Shown in pieces: positions 25,919 to 32,246 of a stretch of 34,682 nucleotides of DNA (positions within the stretch are counted from its first letter, which is position 1; the number at the start of each line of letters is the position of its first letter). The notes below the pieces were generated by a model. It saw nothing but the letters and a program-made list of their open reading frames with translations. It had not been told where the DNA came from and made no database searches. Position numbers and translations under genes: made by a program. This DNA comes from an uncultured Actinomycetes bacterium (GTDB lineage: Bacteria; Actinomycetota; Acidimicrobiia; Acidimicrobiales; RAAP-2): assembly GCA_903848885.1 (NCBI GenBank), contig CAINHL010000062.1:1-34682 (forward strand), written 5' to 3'.

Positions 25919-26017
25919 AGAAACAGTGAAACACACGGGCGGAGGGAAAAGGAGTTGCCACGATGAACGCGACCAGCAACGACCTCTACGGATACCGAGT
26001 GACCGTCATCATGGGGC

Positions 26018-27229
26018 TTACGAAACGAATGCGGAGCCTCGGTTCTTCTCGAGGGCCACTGCGGCATACAGGGCTACGCCCGTGGACATTGCGGCCTCGT
26101 CCATCACCATTAAGTTCGAGTGGCAAGGTGCGGCTTCAAAGAAATTCACGCCCTCGGGACAGGTACCGAGAAAGACCATGGCGCCAGGAACTTTTTCCAG
26201 AATGTAGCTAAAGTCTTCGGCACCCATGACGGGATTCGACATTTCGATGCTGCGACCCGGCCCCATCACCCGATCCATCAAATCGCGGGCGAAGATCGCC
26301 GCTTCGTGGTTGTTGACCGTCACCGGATAGCCCAATCGCACGTCGACGTCCACCGCGACGCCGTGGGCCGAGGCCAGGCCCTCGCAGACTTGCCGCAATT
26401 GGTGACGGACATACTCGCGATTCTTCGCTGACACGGTGCGAATCGTGCCGTGAATCATCGCCTTTTCGGGAATCACGTTGCTGGTCGTACCCGCAGCAAT
26501 GTGAGCAATGGTCACCACGGCGGGATCGAAGGCGTCAATGCGGCGCGTGATCATGGTTTGCATGGCCAACACCATTTCGCAGGCCACCGGAATCGGGTCC
26601 ACTGAAAGGTACGGGGATGAGGCGTGCCCACCCTTGCCGGTCACGGTCACGGTGATCTCGTCGGAACTCGCCATCAGAGTGCCACCTCGTGTCGCAATCA
26701 TCGCGTTAGGTAACGAAGGCGACTGGTGAATCGCGAAAGCGAAATCGGGAGTCCCCGCAATTTCCAGAACACCTTCATCGATCATGATGGCCGCCCCGCC
26801 GTGACCTTCTTCGCCGGGTTGAAACATGAACACGACCTTGCCCGTGAGCTGGTCGCGACGTTGCACCAAGAGGTGCGCCGCCGACACCAACATGGCCACG
26901 TGCGCGTCATGACCACAGGCGTGCATGGCGTTTTCTACCGTGCTACGGAATTCGAAATCGTTGTCTTCGTGCATAGGCAGGGCGTCCATATCGCCGCGCA
27001 GCAAGACGGTGGGTCCCGGTCGTCCCGAATCCAGGACGGCGACAACCGAGCTCAAAGACTTCCCGCGCACCACGGACAGACCTAGACCCTCCAGGGCCTC
27101 GACGACCACGCGCTGGGTGCGTGGAAGGTCATTGCCCAGTTCAGGATGGGCGTGAATATCTCGACGCAGGGCGATGGTTTCGGGGAGAAGCGCTTCGGCT
27201 TCGGCTACCAGATTGTCGAAAAGGTTCAT
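26018..27229 (-). CDS. M20-family amidohydrolase (N-acyl-amino-acid/hippurate hydrolase-like)
   Basis: A 403-residue metallopeptidase-like amidohydrolase. It begins with LRRDIHAHPELG, the classic start of this family. Metal ligands are C105 and H107 in HACGHDAH, E140/E141 in QPGEEGHGG, H168 in FAIHQS, and a late His near PCHSN. GAEDFSYIL near the C-terminus is also typical. The dimerisation lid lies at about residues 185-300. It should remove acyl or benzoyl groups from amino-acid amides in the cytoplasm; the exact substrate is open. There is no Shine-Dalgarno; TACTCT lies exactly 6 nt before the ATG, so the transcript is probably leaderless. Confidence 0.93.
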   Translation of the reverse strand: MNLFDNLVAEAEALLPETIALRRDIHAHPELGNDLPRTQRVVVEALEGLGLSVVRGKSLSSVVAVLDSGRPGPTVLLRGDMDALPMHEDNDFEFRSTVENAMHACGHDAHVAMLVSAAHLLVQRRDQLTGKVVFMFQPGEEGHGGAAIMIDEGVLEIAGTPDFAFAIHQSPSLPNAMIATRGGTLMASSDEITVTVTGKGGHASSPYLSVDPIPVACEMVLAMQTMITRRIDAFDPAVVTIAHIAAGTTSNVIPEKAMIHGTIRTVSAKNREYVRHQLRQVCEGLASAHGVAVDVDVRLGYPVTVNNHEAAIFARDLMDRVMGPGRSIEMSNPVMGAEDFSYILEKVPGAMVFLGTCPEGVNFFEAAPCHSNLMVMDEAAMSTGVALYAAVALEKNRGSAFVS

Positions 27230-27235
27230 GCCGAA

Positions 27236-27241
27236 AGAGTA
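27236..27241 (-). promoter_or_regulatory. -10 box for a leaderless M20 amidohydrolase transcript
   Basis: TACTCT on the minus strand is separated by 6 nt (TTCGGC) from the ATG at 27229. The same hexamer and spacing occur before the GTG at 30528. Confidence 0.62.
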
Positions 27242-27282
27242 GGTCTGATTTGCCCTATTTACTCAATTTAAGGAAAAAAGAC

Positions 27283-27311
27283 TTGCTTTATGGAACAGCG
27301 TTCTGTAGTAT
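27283..27311 (+). promoter_or_regulatory. Sigma-70-type promoter with internal inverted repeat
   Basis: TTGCTT (27283-27288) and TAGTAT (27306-27311) are separated by 17 bp, the optimal spacing. Transcription should begin near 27318, about 36 nt before the 47-residue small gene. Between the boxes lies GAAC-AGC-GTTC (27293-27303), an inverted repeat that could be a repressor site. The spacing of 3 does not fit the actinobacterial LexA box, GAAC-N4-GTTC. Confidence 0.7.
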
Positions 27312-27353
27312 GAATGGGTAGTAACTCGTGGGGGGAAGAACCAGGAGTCAAAA

Positions 27354-27497
27354 ATGACCACACTTACCTACCTCGTATCCGCCGCCTTCGGTCGCCGCGC
27401 TTCACGCATTGCCGGCATGCCCCAGTATGGCGATGCCGTCGCTAAAGAGAGTCAGCTGCGCCGCCGCGAAGAGGCCTACGCCACTTTCGGCCGTTAG
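27354..27497 (+). CDS. Small 47-residue protein of unknown function
   Basis: The product starts MTTLTYLVSAAFGRRASRIAG and ends EEAYATFGR. AGGAG (27343-27347) lies 6 nt before the ATG, and a good promoter precedes it at 27283-27311. The sequence is rich in Arg and Ala, with a helical, highly charged C-terminal half (KESQLRRREEAY) and no clear membrane segment. It sits 42 bp before a proline-iminopeptidase-like hydrolase gene in the same direction. I do not recognise it. The signals make translation likely despite its length. Confidence 0.65.
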   Translation: MTTLTYLVSAAFGRRASRIAGMPQYGDAVAKESQLRRREEAYATFGR

Positions 27498-27503
27498 AAC
27501 TTC

Positions 27504-27524
27504 TGGGTAGAGTTCTCCTACCCA
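27504..27524 (+). other. Intercistronic hairpin
   Basis: TGGGTAG (27504-27510) pairs perfectly with CTACCCA (27518-27524) around a 7-nt loop. It lies just before the ribosome site AGAGGAG (27528-27534) of the next gene. There is no T tract, so it is not a terminator; it could affect mRNA stability or translation. Confidence 0.5.
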
Positions 27525-27539
27525 CCTAGAGGAGTTCCC

Positions 27540-28421
27540 GTGAAGGTTGAAGTGAACGGTGTTCGGCTCTTCTTTGAAGTTGTCGGCGAGAAAATGGAAC
27601 TTCACGGGACTCAATTGGTCGAGAAGCCGACCCTGCTCATCCTGCACGGCGGACCCGGTTTTGATCACCACGGCATGCGGCCATACTTCGATCGTTTTAG
27701 TGACGTCGCGCAAGTTATTTATTATGACCACCGCGGTAACGGCCAAAGTGAACGAGGTCCCCTCGAGTCACTGAATTTGTGGCAATGGGGTGACGACGTG
27801 AAAGCATTCTGCGATGTCCTTGGGGTCCAGAGCCCCATCGTTCTCGGGCACTCTTTCGGAGGCTTCGTGGCCGAGTCCTACATGACGCGTCACCCCGAGC
27901 ATCCCGCCAAGGTCATCCTTTCGTCCACGCAGGGTCGTAGCGGCAAGGACGAAAGCTTCGCCACCTACCAGCGCCTGGGCGGTGCGCCCGCAGAGCAGGC
28001 CGCTCGCGCGGCTTTCACCGATCAGAGTCTCGAGAACATGCTGGAGTTTCAGCGTGTGTGCCGACCGCTCTATCACCGCACCGAGGGGCACGGACTCCCC
28101 ACCCGACCGGGCATATTTACCGCCGAGACTCTCCTCTACTTCTGGCGTGACCACGTCGAAGCCTCCGATGGTGCATGGCGCGATTTCTCTTTTCTCGAGG
28201 GCTTGGCTTCCACTCAATGTCCGGTGCTGATCTTGGGTGGGGATGATGATCCCGCCTGTCCCCTTTCGTTTCAAGAAGAACTGGCCGCGGTGATTCCCCC
28301 GGCCTTGGTGAGTTTTCACCACTTCGCGAATTGCGGTCACGGCACGTACTTTGACTGCCCCGAGGAAACCGAACGGGTGCTCAGGGACTTTCTGGTGGAG
28401 TCCACACACCCTGCACAGTGA
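27540..28421 (+). CDS. Alpha/beta hydrolase, proline iminopeptidase-like (S33)
   Basis: 293 residues. HGGPGFDHHGM near residue 36 is the oxyanion HGGPG motif of prolyl aminopeptidases. YYDHRGNGQSERG follows. The nucleophile elbow is LGHSFGGF (S105). The acid is in ILGGDDDPACP (about D235-D237) and the catalytic His is H267 in NCGHGTYF. No signal peptide. The GTG start at 27540 has AGAGGAG 5 nt upstream. Some HGGPG-type enzymes act on non-peptide esters or lactones, so peptidase activity is not assured. Probably cotranscribed with the 47-residue gene. Confidence 0.88.
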   Translation: MKVEVNGVRLFFEVVGEKMELHGTQLVEKPTLLILHGGPGFDHHGMRPYFDRFSDVAQVIYYDHRGNGQSERGPLESLNLWQWGDDVKAFCDVLGVQSPIVLGHSFGGFVAESYMTRHPEHPAKVILSSTQGRSGKDESFATYQRLGGAPAEQAARAAFTDQSLENMLEFQRVCRPLYHRTEGHGLPTRPGIFTAETLLYFWRDHVEASDGAWRDFSFLEGLASTQCPVLILGGDDDPACPLSFQEELAAVIPPALVSFHHFANCGHGTYFDCPEETERVLRDFLVESTHPAQ

Positions 28422-28454
28422 TGTGTCCCGCCGGGTGACGGGCGAGTAGTTTTA

Positions 28455-28499
28455 TTCGGGAGAACTGCGAGACGTTCTCCCGAAAGATATGGGGAGAAC
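28455..28499 (+). promoter_or_regulatory. Two mutually exclusive leader hairpins before guaB1
   Basis: The segment 28474-28484 (GTTCTCCCGAA) can pair perfectly over 11 bp with 28455-28465 (TTCGGGAGAAC), loop 8 nt. Its first 8 bases (28474-28481, GTTCTCCC) can instead pair with 28492-28499 (GGGAGAAC), loop 10 nt, which contains the ribosome site GGGGAG (28491-28496). The first structure leaves the ribosome site free and the second hides it. A possible -10 box, TAGTTT (28447-28452), would start the RNA close to the first arm. Regulation by this switch is inference. Confidence 0.5.
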
Positions 28500-28500
28500 C

Positions 28501-29934
28501 ATGAAATTCACGACCGACTTGCCTCCTTTCGAGCTCACCTACAGCGACGTATTTCTGGTCCCGAGCTACTCCGAAGTGGAATCTCGTTTGGACGTGGACT
28601 TATCCACGCCCGACGGGATTGGAACCATCCCCCTCGTGGTGGCCAACATGAACGCCGTGGCGGGTCGCCGCATGGCCGAAGTCACCGCGCGACGCGGCGG
28701 CATCACCGTTCTGCCCCAGGACATGCCCTTTGACGTGGTCGCCCGCACGGTGGCCGCCGTCCGCGCCGCTGATCCCGTTCTCGACTCCGCCCTCACTCTC
28801 GGACCGAGCGACACCGTTAATGACGCCTTGAACATCGTGCACAAGCGTGCCCATGGTGCCGTGGTGGTGGTGGACGGCGAGCACCGGCCACTCGGAATCT
28901 TCACCGAGAAAGATGGTGACGGACTCGACCGTTTCACCAAGGTGGAATTCGCCATGAGCCGACCCGTGGACACCGTGTCCGCACGACTCAGCCCTACCGA
29001 AATGTATGAGGAACTGAGTCAGCGCCGACTAGGTGTGGCCCCAGTCGTTGACGAGCAGGGCCGCCTCGTGGGCGTAGTGACCCCTACTGGTTGCGTACGA
29101 TCCACTATTTATCGGCCCAACACCGACGATCAGGGTCGACTGAACGTGGCGGTGGCGGTGGGAATCAACGGCGACGTCGCCGGTCGTACCTCGCGCCTGG
29201 TGGAACTTGGCGTTCGCACCATCGTGGTCGACACCGCGCATGGCCATCAACGAAAGATGATTGAAGCCATTCGCCTCGCGCGCGCGGCCGCTCCCTCGGC
29301 CACCATCGTGGCCGGTAACGTCGTCACCGCTGACGGCACGCGAGAACTTCTCGATAGTGGGGCGGACATTGTCAAAGTAGGCGTGGGTCCCGGAGCCATG
29401 TGCACCACCCGCGTGATGACGGGTGTCGGCCGACCTCAGTTCACCGCCGTGGTGGAATGCGCCGCGGCCGCTCGCGCAGCGGGTGGGCACATTTGGGCGG
29501 ACGGTGGTATTCGCCACCCCCGTGACGTTGCGCTGGCTTTGGCTGCGGGAGCCAGCAACGTGATGTTCGCTTCGTGGTTGGCGGGTACCTACGAAAGTGC
29601 CACCGACCTTTTGCACGACGAGCTCGGTCGCAAATATAAAGAGAACTACGGAATGGCGTCTCGACGTGCCGTGACGGGACGCACGCAGGCCGAACACGAC
29701 ATGGAGCGCGCCAAGAAGCAGCTCTTCGAAGAGGGCATCAGTTCTTCGCGTTACTACCTCGACCCTCAACGCCCGGGCGTGGAAGATCTCATCGACCACA
29801 TCATGGCGGGTGTGCGTAGTGCCTTTACCTACGCCGGCGCTCGTACCGTTGTCGAATTCGCCGAGCGCGCAGTGGTGGGTGTGCAGTCAGCCGCGGGATA
29901 CTCCGAAGGGCTCCCCCGTCCCACGAACAGCTAG
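28501..29934 (+). CDS. guaB1: GuaB1-type GMP reductase (IMP dehydrogenase-related, with CBS domains)
   Basis: A 477-residue TIM-barrel enzyme interrupted by two CBS domains (about residues 90-210; [18 protein letters not shown] and [19 protein letters not shown]). The catalytic loop is [11 protein letters not shown] with C301; AMCTTR rather than SICTTR, and the [13 protein letters not shown] flap, match actinobacterial GuaB1. In mycobacteria that family was shown to be a GMP reductase (GMP to IMP with NADPH) with CBS-mediated nucleotide control. ATG at 28501 is preferred over 28489 because GGGGAG lies between them and the protein aligns from [10 protein letters not shown]. The leader hairpins described at 28455-28499 may regulate it. 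Confidence 0.92.
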   Translation: MKFTTDLPPFELTYSDVFLVPSYSEVESRLDVDLSTPDGIGTIPLVVANMNAVAGRRMAEVTARRGGITVLPQDMPFDVVARTVAAVRAADPVLDSALTLGPSDTVNDALNIVHKRAHGAVVVVDGEHRPLGIFTEKDGDGLDRFTKVEFAMSRPVDTVSARLSPTEMYEELSQRRLGVAPVVDEQGRLVGVVTPTGCVRSTIYRPNTDDQGRLNVAVAVGINGDVAGRTSRLVELGVRTIVVDTAHGHQRKMIEAIRLARAAAPSATIVAGNVVTADGTRELLDSGADIVKVGVGPGAMCTTRVMTGVGRPQFTAVVECAAAARAAGGHIWADGGIRHPRDVALALAAGASNVMFASWLAGTYESATDLLHDELGRKYKENYGMASRRAVTGRTQAEHDMERAKKQLFEEGISSSRYYLDPQRPGVEDLIDHIMAGVRSAFTYAGARTVVEFAERAVVGVQSAAGYSEGLPRPTNS

Positions 29935-29996
29935 GCGGGTTCGACAGGTATTTCTGACGTCCTTTTCGTGACGACGCGATATTTCTCGTCATCCAA

Positions 29997-30386
29997 TTGA
30001 CATCATGGGGTGACCTCGACGGCTTCGTGTTAGTCATCGTTGCCGTAGACGACAACGTGGTCAATGCCGCCGTGGTGGCCGAAGCACAGCAACGCGGAAT
30101 TTGGATCAACGTGGTGGATAATCCGTCCCTGTGTGACTTCTATTTCACTGCCGTGCATCGCGACGGTGACGTGGTGATATCGGTGTCCTCCTCGGGGTCG
30201 GCGCCAGCCTTGGCGCAGGCGATTCGTGACCGCATCCGATTGCTCCTTCCCCACCACCTCGGCGAGGTCGCAGGCACCTTGCGTCGCGAACGCGATCTCC
30301 TCCACGCCGAAGGTGAATCCACCGAAGATTTCTCGTGGCGTGAACGAATTGAAGAGTTATTGACCGAACCAAAGGCGCGGATTTAA
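29997..30386 (+). CDS. N-terminally truncated siroheme synthase (Met8/CysG-N)-like ORF
   Basis: About 129 residues from a TTG at 29997; the frame is open back to a stop at 29955. The text DLDGFVLVIVAVDDNVVNAAVVAEA, RGIWINVVDNPSLCDFYFTA and VVISVSSSGSAPALAQAIRDRI matches the second half of the precorrin-2 dehydrogenase/ferrochelatase domain. The N-terminal Rossmann part with the GGGxVA NAD-binding loop is absent, and the 62 bp between the guaB1 stop and this ORF cannot encode it. No ribosome site or leaderless promoter is evident. It is either a decaying remnant or a shortened protein with a changed role. Normal lengths are about 200 residues or more. Confidence 0.6.
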   Translation: MTSWGDLDGFVLVIVAVDDNVVNAAVVAEAQQRGIWINVVDNPSLCDFYFTAVHRDGDVVISVSSSGSAPALAQAIRDRIRLLLPHHLGEVAGTLRRERDLLHAEGESTEDFSWRERIEELLTEPKARI

Positions 30387-30399
30387 GCAGTATCGGGAG

Positions 30400-30472
<73 letters not shown>

Positions 30473-30515
30473 GCAAACAACGACTCAGACGCTAACACTC
30501 GTCGCTCCCTTGTCG

Positions 30516-30521
30516 TACTCT
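30516..30521 (+). promoter_or_regulatory. -10 box for the leaderless MBL/sulfatase transcript
   Basis: TACTCT is followed by 6 nt (TGCGGG) and a GTG start at 30528. Hexamer and spacing are identical to those before the M20 amidohydrolase gene. No Shine-Dalgarno exists for this GTG. Confidence 0.65.
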
Positions 30522-30527
30522 TGCGGG

Positions 30528-32246
30528 GTGACCCAACTTCGTGCCCGCAGTTTCGAACCCAATGACCACCTGACCATCACCTTGCCGGGGGGGCAGCGCG
30601 CGCACCGCGACCACGTCAGCCAGTCCGATCGTGTCGCCAAGACCTTCTACGAGGTCCGCCCCGGAGTGTGGAACTTCGTTGGCAATGGATTTTCGAATCA
30701 AAGCTTCGTCGAGGCTCCCGACGGCATCATCGCCATCGACTCGGGCGAGTCGGTGGAAGAGATGCGTGAAGCCATCCACGAGTTACGCCGGCACACCAGC
30801 AAGCCCATCGTGGCTGCGCTGTACACCCACTTTCACTACGTAGCGGGCACCAAGGCCATTGTGGAAGAGACCGGCGAAGTGAACTTTCCCATTTGGGGTC
30901 ACGAACGCATTGCGGGAAACCTCGTGCGGGCCACCACCGAAATTGGACCCACGTACGCCCGTGGCGTGATTGAGCAATTCGGAATGTTCCTCCCCGACGA
31001 TGGCCCCGACGGTTTGGTGAATGCCGGCCTCGGCCCCTACTGGCGAGACGCCGCCCACGCACCATTCTCGCCAGGGTTTATCGCGCCCACCCACACCTTC
31101 GGTGACCAAGCTGTCACCATCAACGTGGCGGGGCTGCAGGTCGACGTCACCCCCGCACCTTCCGACGCCGACGACTCTGTGACCTTCTGGTTTCCCGAGT
31201 TGGGACTGTGCGTCAACAACGCAGTGTGGCCCGTACTTTTCAATGTTTTTGCCATCCGTGGCGAGGAGTACCGCGACCCTCGGGTACTCGTCAAAGGTAT
31301 TGAGCACATCTTGGGCCTGGCTCCGGAGTACCTCGTCGGTGCCCACGGTCCACCCCTCACGGGACAAGCCGACATCCTGCGGAGGGTCACGGTGTATCGC
31401 GACTCGATTCAGTACCTCTGGGATCAAGCCGTACGCGCCTCCAATGCCGGACTCACCAGCACCGAGGTGGGTTTATCGGTGAGCCTCCCTGACGCGTATG
31501 ACACCGACTACCTGACATCTGAGCTCTACGGGGTAGCCGAACACCACCTCCGTCAAATTCAAATGGGACTCTTCGGTTTCTTCGACGGTGACGAAGCCAA
31601 TCTCTTTCCCCTCCCCACCCCCGAGCGCTCGGCTCGCCTCATTGACGGCTTCGGTGGACGCGCAGAAGTGCGACGCCAAATGCAGGTCGCCATCGACGGC
31701 GATGATCTGCGATGGGCTTTGGAACTAGGAAGTTGGTTAGCCCGTTCCCCCGAGGCCGACGACACCGATCGTTTGCTGCTCGCGACCGCACTTCGCCGCG
31801 TCGCCGAACGTACGCCGGCCGCCAACATTCGTAACTGGTGCATCACCCGAGCACGATCGCTCGATGGTTCTTTGAACTTCAAAAGTTTTTACAAGCAGCG
31901 CATCGCCGAGTTTGCGGTTTTGCTCTCACCACCGTCAACCTTCGTCGACTTACTGCGCGTGATGCTCGACCCCACGAAGATCGCGGGAATCAACTTCTAC
32001 GTCACCTTCGAATTTGATGGCGCACTGGCGTCAGGCTTGCACATTCGTAATTCCATCGCCGCGATTCGCACCGACGGACAGCCGGACGCCACCGTGTCCA
32101 CTTCCCTCGCGACCTGGGCCAAAATTCTGGGTGGCTCGCTCACCTGGAGTGCGGCGGTCGCCGCGGGTGAGCTACGGGTTCGAGGGGATGAGTCGGCCCT
32201 GCGTCGCGCGATGGCGGGCTTCGAGGTTCCAGGACTGCAGGCGTGA
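30528..32246 (+). CDS. Alkylsulfatase-like metallo-beta-lactamase-fold protein with altered metal site
   Basis: 572 residues in the domain order of type III alkylsulfatases: an MBL fold (about 40-300), an alkylsulfatase dimerisation domain (about 300-440) and a C-terminal SCP2-like sterol-carrier domain (about 460-572). Family text includes VWNFVGNGFSNQSFVEAPDG, FAIRGEEYRDP and VGAHGPPLTG. The metal motif HxHxDH, however, reads HFHYVA (H101, H103, then V105 and A106). The region that normally carries AEN with a metal Glu reads VNN. The usual two-metal site should therefore be incomplete. The GTG at 30528 is chosen over a TTG at 30510 because of the leaderless -10 box. The stop overlaps the arylsulfatase start by 4 nt. 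Either a pseudoenzyme or one with different chemistry; the sulfatase neighbour suggests sulfate-ester metabolism. Confidence 0.87.
   Translation: MTQLRARSFEPNDHLTITLPGGQRAHRDHVSQSDRVAKTFYEVRPGVWNFVGNGFSNQSFVEAPDGIIAIDSGESVEEMREAIHELRRHTSKPIVAALYTHFHYVAGTKAIVEETGEVNFPIWGHERIAGNLVRATTEIGPTYARGVIEQFGMFLPDDGPDGLVNAGLGPYWRDAAHAPFSPGFIAPTHTFGDQAVTINVAGLQVDVTPAPSDADDSVTFWFPELGLCVNNAVWPVLFNVFAIRGEEYRDPRVLVKGIEHILGLAPEYLVGAHGPPLTGQADILRRVTVYRDSIQYLWDQAVRASNAGLTSTEVGLSVSLPDAYDTDYLTSELYGVAEHHLRQIQMGLFGFFDGDEANLFPLPTPERSARLIDGFGGRAEVRRQMQVAIDGDDLRWALELGSWLARSPEADDTDRLLLATALRRVAERTPAANIRNWCITRARSLDGSLNFKSFYKQRIAEFAVLLSPPSTFVDLLRVMLDPTKIAGINFYVTFEFDGALASGLHIRNSIAAIRTDGQPDATVSTSLATWAKILGGSLTWSAAVAAGELRVRGDESALRRAMAGFEVPGLQA

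Noticed and set aside
27293-27303. LexA/SOS box
   Set aside because: GAAC and GTTC are separated by 3 bp, not the 4 bp of the actinobacterial LexA site. Kept only as an unspecified inverted repeat in a promoter.
29969-29991. Terminator after guaB1 (TGACGA...TCGTCA)
   Set aside because: Only a 6-bp stem with an 11-nt loop and no T tract; too weak to support.
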